Source of the DNA: Halopiger goleimassiliensis
Lineage (GTDB): Archaea > Halobacteriota > Halobacteria > Halobacteriales > Natrialbaceae
Length of the DNA stretch: 64,000 nt
Direction of reading: 5' to 3'
Assembly (NCBI RefSeq): GCF_000455345.1
Contig: NZ_HG315690.1
Span: 2,704,339 to 2,768,338, forward strand
The position numbers were made by a program, and so were the translations under genes. The notes under the pieces were generated by a model. It was not told where the DNA came from. It worked only from the letters and a program-made list of their open reading frames with translations, and made no database searches. How positions within the stretch are numbered: position 1 is the stretch's first letter; each line of letters starts with the position of its first letter. Shown piece by piece: positions 1-10,048 of this stretch.

Positions 1-768
1 GTAGTCGTACTCGACGACGGTCGAGATCTCGCCGCTGGTCATCGGCCCCTCGACGTTCCGACGGAAGTCCGCGCCGTGTTCGGCGATCTCCTCGTGGTAC
101 TCGATGACCGGATCCAGGTTCTCGAGGTCGCCGCCGTAGGCGCGGTTGACCGACAGCGCCGACGCCTGGCCGTTGGCCGTGTGCGGCGGGGTAAAGGCCA
201 GGTCCTGGGCGATGTCGGGGTGTTTGAGGTCCTCCCAGGTTTCGGGCGGCTCGAGGCCGCGCTCCTCGTAGACGTCGGTCCGGTAGGTCACCGCGGTGGT
301 CATCTGGCGCGTCGCGGTGACGTGGCCGTTGTCCGTCTTCAGGTCGTCGGGGACGACGTCCCAGTTTTCCGGTTTGTAGTCGGTCGTCAGGTCGTCGTTC
401 ATCGCCTCGAGGCCGAACGAGTAGCCGCCGTTGTACGCCGAGTGAGTCGGGTTCCCGGCGTTGGCGCGCATGTCGTCGAGCGCCTCGCCCGAGGAGCCCT
501 GCGCGTCGTACAGCGAGACGCCGTACTCCTCCTCGAAGGCCTCCATCACGGCCCCCCAGTTCGACCAGCCGGTCTGGACGCAGTAGATCTGCAGTTCCTC
601 GGGAAACGCCGACGAACTGACCTCCGTCTCGTACTCGCCGTGACCGACGGTGTAGGTTTCCCCGTCACCACCGCCGAAATCGCTCAGACAGCCAGCGGCC
701 GCGAGCGTTCCCACGGTAGCCCCACTTGCAAGCACCGATCGCCGCGTTCGTCCGGATCCATCGGACAT
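1..768 (-). CDS. ABC transporter substrate-binding lipoprotein (partial, C-terminus outside window)
   Basis: I translated this frame by hand: it opens at ATG 768 and runs without a stop to base 1, giving 256 residues with the C-terminus missing. The N-terminus has a twin-arginine signal with a lipobox (RTRRSVLASGATVG, then LAAAGC), so the mature protein should be a membrane-anchored lipoprotein exported folded by Tat. The body looks like a type-2 periplasmic-binding fold (ELQIYCVQTGWSNWG near residue 58, and a YRTDVYEERGLEPPETWEDL hinge-like stretch). This pattern is seen in thiamine, polyamine and ferric binding proteins. The substrate cannot be assigned. Permease and ATPase genes would be expected to the left of the window. 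Confidence 0.8.
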   Translation of the reverse strand, partial: MSDGSGRTRRSVLASGATVGTLAAAGCLSDFGGGDGETYTVGHGEYETEVSSSAFPEELQIYCVQTGWSNWGAVMEAFEEEYGVSLYDAQGSSGEALDDMRANAGNPTHSAYNGGYSFGLEAMNDDLTTDYKPENWDVVPDDLKTDNGHVTATRQMTTAVTYRTDVYEERGLEPPETWEDLKHPDIAQDLAFTPPHTANGQASALSVNRAYGGDLENLDPVIEYHEEIAEHGADFRRNVEGPMTSGEISTVVEYDY

Positions 769-826
769 ACGAGAGCCAATCCAGAAAACTACCTAATTCG
801 TTGCTATGTTCAGGATATTGAACTAT

Positions 827-840
827 GTACGGATCCGTAC
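827..840. promoter_or_regulatory. 14-bp perfect palindrome upstream of the binding-protein gene
   Basis: GTACGGATCCGTAC is a perfect palindrome lying 59-72 nt upstream of the start codon at 768. This is a plausible position for an operator of a dimeric regulator. The role is inferred from position and symmetry only. Confidence 0.35.
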
Positions 841-1024
841 CGGAACGGAACCGTCGGTATCGGGTTCGAAGAGCCGTCGATGGCAACGACGAAAAGCAGG
901 AATCGGCGACTAGCCGGTTGGAGCGGTTCGAGGAGCAACTACGGCCAGTGGGAAAGCAATGTCGTCGGTCGACACCCGGCCTCGAGCGTACGCCCCGACG
1001 AAGCCACGGGTGATCGGTCCCCGA

Positions 1025-1243
1025 TCAGCCGAGAAACAGGTCGATCATGTCGTTCGTCTTGCCGCCCTTGTACAGTTCCGAGTAGCCACAGTTCGTACAG
1101 GAGATGACGCGGAAGCGACGGTTCTGGATGTCGAACATCTTCGAGAGCCCGGTACCGGAGGTGGCGATGTCGTCGACTTCCGTCTCGGTGTGGCCACACT
1201 TCGGGCAGCCGCGTTCCCCGTGGCCGTCGTGCTGGTCGTGCAT
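1025..1243 (-). CDS. Small Zn-ribbon nucleic-acid-binding-type protein
   Basis: 72 residues. The N-terminal half has CPKCGHTE (first CxxC, about residues 13-16) and the C-terminal half has CTNCGYSELY (second CxxC), with a basic stretch RRFRVI between them. This is the layout of the short COG3478-type Zn-ribbon proteins predicted to bind nucleic acid. The length is complete for the family. It is divergent from the small membrane gene at 1305. An AT-rich stretch at 1258-1270 (tagtatagtaac on the plus strand) can serve as its TATA element about 20 nt upstream. No target is known. Confidence 0.75.
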   Translation of the reverse strand: MHDQHDGHGERGCPKCGHTETEVDDIATSGTGLSKMFDIQNRRFRVISCTNCGYSELYKGGKTNDMIDLFLG

Positions 1244-1304
1244 GCGTGATATTTCTGATAGTATAGTAACAAAAACTTTCTGGTGAGCGCCCTAACGTCG
1301 CCGT

Positions 1305-1592
1305 ATGGTCATTGGAATCGCCCTCCTGATGGTCCTGTTCGTGCTCGCCCTCTACGCGCTGATCGACGCGGAAACCTCGAGTCCGACCGTCGTCGACCGT
1401 GAAACAGCCGAACGGGAGGCCCAGCGACGCGGCGGCCTTCGGGATCGGAAACGAGGGTCTGCTCGATCGAACGACGACTCCCGCGAGTCCGAGCACAGGA
1501 ACGAGGACCTCGAGTACGGCCACTGGGACGACGACGAGGACGGCCTCGAGTACGGGTCGATCGCCGACGAGTCCGAGCGGGACGGACGGTGA
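1305..1592 (+). CDS. Small single-pass membrane protein with acidic tail
   Basis: 95 residues. One N-terminal hydrophobic segment (IALLMVLFVLALYALI, residues 4-19) is followed by a charged, mostly hydrophilic tail rich in Asp, Glu, Arg and Ser, with a doubled LEYG motif. The protein is probably anchored by its N-terminus. I do not recognise a family. It is divergent from the Zn-ribbon gene and its start lies 62 nt from that gene's start. GC-rich codon use matches the neighbours, which supports a real gene, but function is unknown. Confidence 0.55.
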   Translation: MVIGIALLMVLFVLALYALIDAETSSPTVVDRETAEREAQRRGGLRDRKRGSARSNDDSRESEHRNEDLEYGHWDDDEDGLEYGSIADESERDGR

Positions 1593-1642
1593 CGAGGCAC
1601 GGCACCGACGCGTCGCCGACGAAAGACGGTGCCCGACCCCGG

Positions 1643-3265
1643 TCAGCCCTGCCCGACCATCCGGTCCTCGTCCTCCCACTCCTCCTGGCGGAGTTCGTAC
1701 TTCTGGACCTTCCCCGTCGCCGTCGTCGGCAGGTCCTCGACGAACTCCACCTCGCGGACGGCCTTGTAACTCGCGAGGTTGTCCCGCGTGTAGTCGACGA
1801 GTTCGTCGGGCGTCACGCTCGGATGCTCCGGATCGGCGTTCCCTGGGACGACGAACGCTTTCGGCGTCTCGCCCCACTCGTCGCTCGGGGCCGGGATCAC
1901 GGCCACGTCCGCGACCTCCGGGTGGTCGAACAGCGCGTCCTCGAGTTCGATCGACGAGATGTTCTCGCCGCCGGAGATGATGATGTCCTTCTTGCGGTCC
2001 TGGATCGCGATCGTGCCGTTCTCGTCGACGGTCGCGAGGTCTCCCGTGTGGTAGTAGCCCTCGACGCGGTCGGAAAAGGCCTCCTCCGTCTGTTCGGGCT
2101 TGTTCCAGTACTTCTCCATGACCTGGTTGCCCCGGACGACGACCTCGCCGATCGTCTCGTCGTCACGGGGGACGTCCTGGCCGTCCTCGTCGACGACCCG
2201 AATCTCGGTCCCCAGGTACGACAGTCCCTGGCGTTTCTTGATCGCGAAGCGGTCGTCGCTCTCGTCGTCGAAGTGCCGACGCGCGTCGGAGGTCGTGATC
2301 AGCGGCCCCGTCTCCGTCGCGCCGTAGACGTGTTTGAGGTACCAGCCGAACTCGTCCTCGACCGTCCGGATGGTGGCCTCCGGCGGTGCGCTTCCGGCGG
2401 TGGCGATGCGGACGTCGTTCTCGCCCGTCGTCTCCGGCTGGTGTTCGGTATAGTAGTCGATCAGCATGTTCAGCACCGTCGGCGCACCGCACATGTAGGA
2501 GACGTCCTCCGTCCGCACCGCCTCGAAGATGTCGCCGGCGTCGACCCCGCGCGTACAGACGTGTTTCGCGCCGATCCCCGTCACGGCGTAGATGTGCCCC
2601 CAGCCGTTGACGTGGAACATCGGCAGCGTCCAGAGGTAGACGTCGTCGTCGCGGATCTCCTGGTGGGCCGCGACCAGGTAGGCGTGGATCGTCTCCGCGC
2701 GGTGGGTCCGACAGACCCCCTTCGGATCGCCCGTCGTCCCCGAGGTGTAGTTGATCGTGACGATCTCGTCCTCGCTCATTGCGGGGCGGTCGTAGTCGGT
2801 GCCCGCCTCCTCGAGGACCTCGTCGAACGCCTCCCAGTCGCCTTCCACGGCATCCGTATCGTTCGTGATGAACGTCTCCACCGGCACCTCCTCGCGGATC
2901 GGCTCGATCTTGTCGGCGTAGTCGTAGTCCGCGTAGACGGCGTCGACCTCCGCGTCCTCGAGCATGTAGGAGAAATCGTCGGGCGTCAGCCGGTAGTTCA
3001 ACGGCACGTGGACCGCGCCGGCCTGCATCGCCCCGTAGGCGGCCTCGAGGTGGTAGTGGGTGTTGGGATCCAGCACGGCGACGCGGTCGCCCTTCTCGAT
3101 CCCCCGCTGCTGGAGCGCGGCCGAGAACCGGTCGGCCCGCTCGGCGAGTTCTCCGTACGTGTACCGCTCGCCCGTCGTCGCGACCACCGCTTCGTCGTCG
3201 GCGTAGTGCTTGCGCGCCCGGTCGAGGAAGTCGGTCACGAGCAGTGGGTTGTGCATACGTGGCAT
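1643..3265 (-). CDS. Acyl-CoA synthetase (AMP-forming, fatty-acyl-CoA ligase type)
   Basis: 540 residues, a normal length for the ANL adenylating-enzyme superfamily. The ATP-binding P-loop-like motif YTSGTTGDPKG is at residues 173-183, the A5 motif YGATETG at 314-320, the hinge-region YHTGDL near 405-410, KKDIIISGGENISS near 425-438, and the C-terminal TGKVQK with the expected catalytic Lys at about 519. It activates a carboxylic acid as an acyl-adenylate and transfers it to CoA in the cytoplasm. The chain length cannot be told; haloarchaeal relatives are usually named medium/long-chain fatty-acid-CoA ligases. A second in-frame ATG three codons later (3256) is an equally good start. Confidence 0.92.
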   Translation of the reverse strand: MPRMHNPLLVTDFLDRARKHYADDEAVVATTGERYTYGELAERADRFSAALQQRGIEKGDRVAVLDPNTHYHLEAAYGAMQAGAVHVPLNYRLTPDDFSYMLEDAEVDAVYADYDYADKIEPIREEVPVETFITNDTDAVEGDWEAFDEVLEEAGTDYDRPAMSEDEIVTINYTSGTTGDPKGVCRTHRAETIHAYLVAAHQEIRDDDVYLWTLPMFHVNGWGHIYAVTGIGAKHVCTRGVDAGDIFEAVRTEDVSYMCGAPTVLNMLIDYYTEHQPETTGENDVRIATAGSAPPEATIRTVEDEFGWYLKHVYGATETGPLITTSDARRHFDDESDDRFAIKKRQGLSYLGTEIRVVDEDGQDVPRDDETIGEVVVRGNQVMEKYWNKPEQTEEAFSDRVEGYYHTGDLATVDENGTIAIQDRKKDIIISGGENISSIELEDALFDHPEVADVAVIPAPSDEWGETPKAFVVPGNADPEHPSVTPDELVDYTRDNLASYKAVREVEFVEDLPTTATGKVQKYELRQEEWEDEDRMVGQG

Positions 3266-3340
3266 ACCCCCACGACCGGCGGTAAGTCGGTTTCGGTGGG
3301 ATCGACGGTGGATAAATGTGGGTGCGAGCGCCGCTGGCCG

Positions 3341-4282
3341 TCAGTCGGCGACCACGACCAGTTCCGCGTTCGGTTCGGCGTCCACGTACGGGCTGTCCGC
3401 CGGCGGTTGAATCTCGACCTCGAGCGTCCCGGTGGCCTGGTCGGGTGCGAGCGAGACGCGATCCTCGAGATCGAGCACCCCCTGGTGGTCCTCGAGATCG
3501 TACGACCCGTCGACCGGTCCGTCGGACGACGCGTCCGCGTCGCCGACCTCCACCGCCACGGACTCGTCCAGCGTCGACGTCCCTTCGGTGACGACCACCG
3601 TCGCGTCCGGGATCGGATCGCCGTCCTCGTCGCGGACCGAGACGACCACTTCCGCGTCCGCGCCGGTCGCGTCGACCGCGACGGTGGGCTCCGAGAACTC
3701 GACGTCGACTTCCATCTCGGGTTCCTCGAGTTCGGCGAGGACGTACCACTCGCCCTCGAGTTCGATCCAGTCCTCGCGTTCGTGGTCGGTGGTCGTCTCG
3801 CCGCCCCGATCGACCGTAATCCCGACCTCGAGCCCGACGATCTCCGAGACGGTCGCGTCGACCTGGTCCTCGACGGCCTCGATGTCGACGGTCGGCTCCG
3901 TACGCTCGCAGTCAGTCTCGAGCAGATCGAGGGTCGCGAGTTCGTCCTCGGTTGCCGTCCACTCCTCGAGCGCCTCCTCGCGGGTCAGATCGGTATACTC
4001 GAGGGGGTGATAGTCGACCGCCGTCTCGAACTCCCCAGCGAAGAGAGCCTCGTAGTAGTCCGTCGCGGCCGTACACGGCGACGCCTCGGCGTCTGCGCCG
4101 TCGCCCTCCTCCTCGTCCGTCGCGGCTGACTCGTTGCTCGAGGCGGCATCCGTATCGTCGGTCGAGCCGGCGGTCTCCCCCTCGGCCGGTTCCCCGTCGA
4201 GACAGCCGCCGACGGCGACGCTGGCCGAAAGGCCGAGCGTTCCGAGCAGTCGTCGTCGCGTGATATCGTAGTCCATACCCAT
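3341..4282 (-). CDS. Tat-exported haloarchaeal lipoprotein of unknown function
   Basis: 313 residues. The N-terminus carries a Tat motif and lipobox (TRRRLLGTLGLSASVAVGGC). A very acidic Ser/Thr/Asp/Glu linker follows (about residues 30-70), then a domain starting at CTAATDYYEALFAGEFETAV that resembles the small alpha/beta DUF4878/NTF2-like helices. The C-terminal part (about 190-313) contains VSVRDEDGDPIPDATVVVTEG, which looks like a carboxypeptidase-regulatory or Ig-like beta domain. It should sit on the outer face of the membrane. It lies downstream of the ATP synthase operon in the same direction, with a 338-nt gap, so co-transcription is unlikely. Confidence 0.7.
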   Translation of the reverse strand: MGMDYDITRRRLLGTLGLSASVAVGGCLDGEPAEGETAGSTDDTDAASSNESAATDEEEGDGADAEASPCTAATDYYEALFAGEFETAVDYHPLEYTDLTREEALEEWTATEDELATLDLLETDCERTEPTVDIEAVEDQVDATVSEIVGLEVGITVDRGGETTTDHEREDWIELEGEWYVLAELEEPEMEVDVEFSEPTVAVDATGADAEVVVSVRDEDGDPIPDATVVVTEGTSTLDESVAVEVGDADASSDGPVDGSYDLEDHQGVLDLEDRVSLAPDQATGTLEVEIQPPADSPYVDAEPNAELVVVAD

Positions 4283-4620
4283 TGTTTTAACCCAAACTCC
4301 TCGTAAACATTTCGGTGTGTTGACTCGTTTCTCCGAGACTGACGGCAGGCAGAGACGACCGGCGTGACGTGGGTGCCCTGGAATCGCCTCGAGAAGGGAG
4401 GTACGAGAGCCGGGCTACCGGTCCGGCCAGTCACCAAGCTGCAAGTACCCGTCGAGGAAAGCAGACCACGGCGACCCCTGACGGGTCGGAGACGTGGAGC
4501 GCTACCCGGAGGAACGGACGGTCGATGGGACGAACGAATCGGACGAATCGAACTGGCGACGGGGGCGACCTTGGACGAAGCAGCGACCTCGAAACCGAAA
4601 ACGGCGAACGGCGAAGTCGA
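4283..4620. other. Intergenic region between atpB and the lipoprotein gene
   Basis: 338 nt without a convincing gene. Overlapping plus-strand frames here have no family resemblance. It should hold the 3-prime end of the atp transcript and, near 4283-4312 (AT-rich on the minus strand), the promoter of the lipoprotein gene. An atpD gene, expected here in many haloarchaea, is not present. Confidence 0.5.
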
Positions 4621-6033
4621 TCAGTCGGCCTGAACGGCCTCGGCTTGCTCGTCCTCGCGGTAGTGTTCCTCGATGAGTTCCTCGTCGATGCGGTTGAGTT
4701 CCTCCTTCGGGAGCATCGAGAGTAGATCCCAGCCGACCTCGAGCGTCTCGTCGATCGAGCGGTTGGTGTCGTACCCCTGCTGGACGAACTCCTCTTCGAA
4801 GCGGTCGGCGAAGTCGAGGAACTTGTTGTCCCGCTCGGAGAGGGCTTCGCGACCGACGATGTTCACGAGGTCGCGCAGGTCCTCACCCTCGGCGTAGGCG
4901 GCGTACATCTGGTCGGAGACGTCGCCGTGGTCCGCGCGGGTGAGACCCTCGCCGATCCCGTCGTCCATCAGCCGCGACAGACTGGGTAGGACGTTGATCG
5001 GCGGCTCGATGCCCTGGCTGTTGAGGTCCCGGTCCATCACGATCTGCCCCTCGGTAATGTAGCCGGTCAGGTCCGGGATCGGATGGGTGTCGTCGTCGCC
5101 GGGCATCGTCAGGATCGGGATCTGGGTGACCGATCCTTCCGTGCCTTCGATGCGGCCCGCGCGCTCGTAGAGTTGGGCCAGGTCGGTGTACATGTAGCCG
5201 GGGTAGCCACGGCGACCCGGAACCTCCTCGCGTGCGGCACCGATCTCGCGCAGTGCCTCACAGTAGTTGGTCATGTCCGTCAGGATGACCAGGACGTGAT
5301 ACCCCTTCTCGAAGGCCAGGTACTCGGCCGTGGTGAGCGCGAGTCGCGGCGTGACCTGCCGTTCGACTGCGGGGTCGTCCGCGAGGTTCATGAAGACGAC
5401 CGAGCGCTCGAGCGCGCCGGTGCGCTCGAAGTCGTCCATGAACTCGTTGGCCTCCTCCTGGGTGATCCCCATCGCGCCGAAGATGACGGCGAACTCGGAA
5501 GCCTCGCCCTCGCCCTCCTCTTCTTCGGGAACGGTCGCCTGACGGGCGATCTGCAGGGCGAGTTCGTTGTGGGGCAGGCCGGAGCCGGAGAAGATCGGCA
5601 GCTTCTGGCCCCGAACCAGCGTGTTCATGCCGTCGATGGCGGAGACGCCGGTCTGGATGAACTCCTCGGGGTACTCCCGGGAGTAGGGGTTGATCGCTTC
5701 GCCGACGATGTCCCGCCGTTCCTCGGGGACGATCTCGGGACCGTCGTCGATCGGGTTCCCGGAGCCGTCGAGCACCCGTCCGAGCAGGTCCTCGGTGACG
5801 GGCATCTTCATCGTCTCTCCCAGGAAGCGCACGGAGGCGTTGCGGTCGATGCCGCCCGTCCCCTCGAAGACCTGGATCGAGACGATGCCCTCGCTCGACT
5901 CCAGCACCTGTCCGCGCAGCGTCTCGCCCTGGGGCGTCTCGATCTCGACGATCTCGTCGTAGCCGACGGGTTCGTCGACCTCGGCGAACACCAGCGGACC
6001 GCTGATTTCCGTGATCGTTTGGTACTCTTTCAT
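4621..6033 (-). CDS. atpB: A-type ATP synthase subunit B
   Basis: 470 residues from the start [16 protein letters not shown]. An upstream extension of 22 codons is possible but would run into atpA. Subunit B is the non-catalytic nucleotide-binding partner of A in the A1 head. The RecA-like core contains [20 protein letters not shown] in place of a true P-loop, as expected for B subunits, and [20 protein letters not shown] and [13 protein letters not shown] are family hallmarks. The start is 2 nt after the atpA stop, consistent with tight operon coupling. It is the last clear member of the operon here. Confidence 0.97.
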   Translation of the reverse strand: MKEYQTITEISGPLVFAEVDEPVGYDEIVEIETPQGETLRGQVLESSEGIVSIQVFEGTGGIDRNASVRFLGETMKMPVTEDLLGRVLDGSGNPIDDGPEIVPEERRDIVGEAINPYSREYPEEFIQTGVSAIDGMNTLVRGQKLPIFSGSGLPHNELALQIARQATVPEEEEGEGEASEFAVIFGAMGITQEEANEFMDDFERTGALERSVVFMNLADDPAVERQVTPRLALTTAEYLAFEKGYHVLVILTDMTNYCEALREIGAAREEVPGRRGYPGYMYTDLAQLYERAGRIEGTEGSVTQIPILTMPGDDDTHPIPDLTGYITEGQIVMDRDLNSQGIEPPINVLPSLSRLMDDGIGEGLTRADHGDVSDQMYAAYAEGEDLRDLVNIVGREALSERDNKFLDFADRFEEEFVQQGYDTNRSIDETLEVGWDLLSMLPKEELNRIDEELIEEHYREDEQAEAVQAD

Positions 6034-6035
6034 CG

Positions 6036-7799
<1,764 letters not shown>

Positions 7800-7802
7800 A
7801 GT

Positions 7803-8135
7803 TTACTCTTGTTCGTCTTCGTCCATCAGGTCGATACCGATCGCGCGTTTGATCTGCTCGCGCAGGCCGCCGCCACCAGTGCCGCTCCCGATCGTGACGA
7901 CGACGGGTTCGACGCTCGTCTCGACGTTCTGTCGAACGTTGCGCGACAGGTAGTCGAGGTCGTCGTCGTGCATGACGACGATACCGACGTCGTCGTCGTC
8001 CAGGACGTTGGTGACGGCGTCGTCTAAGTCTTCGTCTTTCGACTCGTCCGGAACGTTCTCGAATCGCCGGACGCCGGCGAGTCGAAAGCCGGTCGTGAAC
8101 TCGGGACTGCCGACGACTGCGATTTCCTGGCTCAT
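7803..8135 (-). CDS. atpF: A-type ATP synthase subunit F
   Basis: 110 residues. It begins MSQEIAVVGSPEFTTGFRLAG, the typical Rossmann-like start of the F subunit, followed by an acidic VLDDDDVGIVVMHDDDLDYL stretch. Subunit F sits in the central stalk and regulates coupling. Its start overlaps the atpC stop by 4 nt, and atpA follows after 3 nt. Confidence 0.93.
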   Translation of the reverse strand: MSQEIAVVGSPEFTTGFRLAGVRRFENVPDESKDEDLDDAVTNVLDDDDVGIVVMHDDDLDYLSRNVRQNVETSVEPVVVTIGSGTGGGGLREQIKRAIGIDLMDEDEQE

Positions 8136-9184
8136 AGGATCACCAGCTCCTCCTCGATTTCGTTCTCCGAGAGGCCGACCTCGCGACCGCGCGCGATGGC
8201 GCGGATGTTCTCGACCTCCCGTTCCTTCGCGAGGATGTACGACAGCACGGCCGAGACCGACACCGGATAGATGCTCGAGAGCGTGTCCGCGTACTCGAGC
8301 AACGCAGCGTCTAGTGCGTGCTCGAACTGGATAAGACTGTCAGCGTCGCGCAGTCGATCGAGCGCTCCGGCGAGCCGGTCGCCGTAGCGCTTGTTCTCCG
8401 CGATGTGGTCGACGAGCTCGTCGTAATCCGTCACGAGCCGGTTCAGGTCGGACTCGTCGAACAGCACGCCGCCCTCGATGTAGTAGGTCGCGGGATCGAG
8501 ATCGGCACCGCTGCGAGCGAGTCGCAGGGCGTTGCGGGCGTTCCGGAAGTCGATCTCCGCCTGCAGGAACTCGACGTACTTCGCCTCCGGCCCCTCCTGG
8601 GGGCGGCCGAGGTCGTCCAGCAGGTGCTCGTAGAACTCCCGGTCGAGGGCGTTCTCGAGCGGCACGAGCGTTCCGGTCTCCTCGAACTCCTCGAGGCCCG
8701 CCGAGAGGGGCTCGTAGTAGATCGTTCCGTCGAGGATCTCGACCGCGTCCTCGATCGAATCGACCTCGAGCAGCCGGTCGATCGTCCGATCGTCGAGTTC
8801 GCCGGCGCGGATCAGGTCGGTCCGGATCTCCTCCGCGGCCGTGTCGGTGTAGATCCCGCGAACGATCGTCTTCAGGTTCCAGACGTCGAACTTCCGGAGG
8901 TAGCGGGCGATGAGGTCGTAGAGGTCACCCTCCGCCCACTCGAGGAGATCCTGGAAGTGTTTCGCGAGATTGCGGTTCAGCGTGTACTCGATCAGATCGA
9001 CTCCCGAAAAGCGTGCCCCGAGTTCGTTGATTTCGCGTTCGTACTCCGATTCTTCCATGAACCGGGCGATACCGCTTGGCCCCATGCGGACCAGCTTGCG
9101 GTAGTCCTCGTCGTCGAACAGCTTGGCTCGTCGTGACCGAACGCGAGCGTTGACGTACTCCGTGTTCGAGGCACCGAGACTCAT
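8132..9184 (-). CDS. atpC: A-type ATP synthase subunit C
   Basis: 350 residues, all-helical, with features of the V/A-ATPase d/C family such as NTEYVNARVRSRRAKLFDDE at the N-terminus, YLRKFDVWNLKTIVRGIYT in the middle and SYILAKEREVENIRAIARG near the C-terminus. Subunit C is the funnel that joins the central stalk to the membrane rotor ring. It overlaps atpE and atpF by 4 nt each. Confidence 0.95.
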   Translation of the reverse strand: MSLGASNTEYVNARVRSRRAKLFDDEDYRKLVRMGPSGIARFMEESEYEREINELGARFSGVDLIEYTLNRNLAKHFQDLLEWAEGDLYDLIARYLRKFDVWNLKTIVRGIYTDTAAEEIRTDLIRAGELDDRTIDRLLEVDSIEDAVEILDGTIYYEPLSAGLEEFEETGTLVPLENALDREFYEHLLDDLGRPQEGPEAKYVEFLQAEIDFRNARNALRLARSGADLDPATYYIEGGVLFDESDLNRLVTDYDELVDHIAENKRYGDRLAGALDRLRDADSLIQFEHALDAALLEYADTLSSIYPVSVSAVLSYILAKEREVENIRAIARGREVGLSENEIEEELVIL

Positions 9185-9762
9185 TGTTCGAAGAGTCGGT
9201 TGCTGATCGACTGGAGGTTCTCTTCCCAGACGTCCTCGAGCACCGAGTCGAACGTGTTGTTGACTCGGACGCGAGAGCCCTCGCTCTCGACCACGACGCC
9301 GCCGAGACAGTCGTACTCGCCGGCGTAAGCGTAGCCGTCGTAGTCGGCGAGGATCGACTCGATCAGCTCCCGGTCGTCTTCACGACCGTAGACGCTGACG
9401 TCGTCGCCCTCGTCGAACTCCGTACTCGCGGCCTCGAGCAACTCGCGAGTCAGCTCCTCGCGGGTGTCACCCTCGAGGGCGGCGAGTTCTTCCTCGACGG
9501 CCTCGCGAACCTCGGCGAGGACGTCCCGGCGCGCCTCCAGGCGCTTCTGTTTCGCCTCCAGCTTCGCGCTGGAGAGACGCTGTTCGCGCAACTGCTCGAT
9601 CTCGCGTTCGACCTCCCGCTCGGCCTCGGCGCGGATCTCCTCGGCGTCCTCCTCGGCCGCCGATTCGATCTCCTCGGCACGAGCCTCGGCCTCGGTACGG
9701 ATTTCCTCCGCACGCGCGTGGGCCTCTTCTCTGATGTCTTCGACGACTGTGTCCAAACTCAT
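9181..9762 (-). CDS. atpE: A-type ATP synthase subunit E
   Basis: 193 residues. The first ~100 residues are a long charged helix full of Arg/Glu/Ala heptad-like repeats (EIRTEAEARAEEIESAAEED), and the C-terminal half is a compact domain. Subunit E forms the peripheral stalk together with H. It overlaps atpC by 4 nt and lies 20 nt after atpK. Confidence 0.94.
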   Translation of the reverse strand: MSLDTVVEDIREEAHARAEEIRTEAEARAEEIESAAEEDAEEIRAEAEREVEREIEQLREQRLSSAKLEAKQKRLEARRDVLAEVREAVEEELAALEGDTREELTRELLEAASTEFDEGDDVSVYGREDDRELIESILADYDGYAYAGEYDCLGGVVVESEGSRVRVNNTFDSVLEDVWEENLQSISNRLFEQ

Positions 9763-9782
9763 TGGTGAAAGAAGGGGGTGTA

Positions 9783-10046
9783 TTACGCGCCGACGATGAA
9801 GACGACGACCAGGGCCAGAATCACGAGCGTCTCGGGGAGGACGGTCATGATCAGGCCGGGTACGAACAGGTCGTCGTCCTCGGCGATCGCGCCGATCGCA
9901 GCGGCCCCGATACCGCGCTCGGCGTAGCCCGATGCGAGGGCGGCGAGACCGACCGCGAGGGCGGCCGCACCGGCGTCGGTCAGGAAGGGCGATTCTTCGA
10001 CGGTTCCGTTCTGCAGTAGCGTGTTGACGAGTTCGAGTTCACTCAT
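9783..10046 (-). CDS. atpK: A-type ATP synthase membrane rotor subunit K (c-ring proteolipid)
   Basis: 87 residues forming one helical hairpin: a Gly/Ala-rich first helix (ALAVGLAALASGYAERGIGA) and a second helix with the ion-carrying Glu in VLPETLVILALVVVF. The single-hairpin form is usual for haloarchaeal H+-type rings. An extra stretch of about 25 polar residues precedes helix 1. It sits between atpI (2-nt gap) and atpE. Confidence 0.95.
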   Translation of the reverse strand: MSELELVNTLLQNGTVEESPFLTDAGAAALAVGLAALASGYAERGIGAAAIGAIAEDDDLFVPGLIMTVLPETLVILALVVVFIVGA

Positions 10047-10048
10047 TG

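Noticed and set aside
1589-4129. A very long plus-strand open frame (846 codons)
   Set aside because: It lies opposite the acyl-CoA synthetase and lipoprotein genes, has no motif, and is Arg/Val-rich as expected of an antisense frame in GC-rich DNA.
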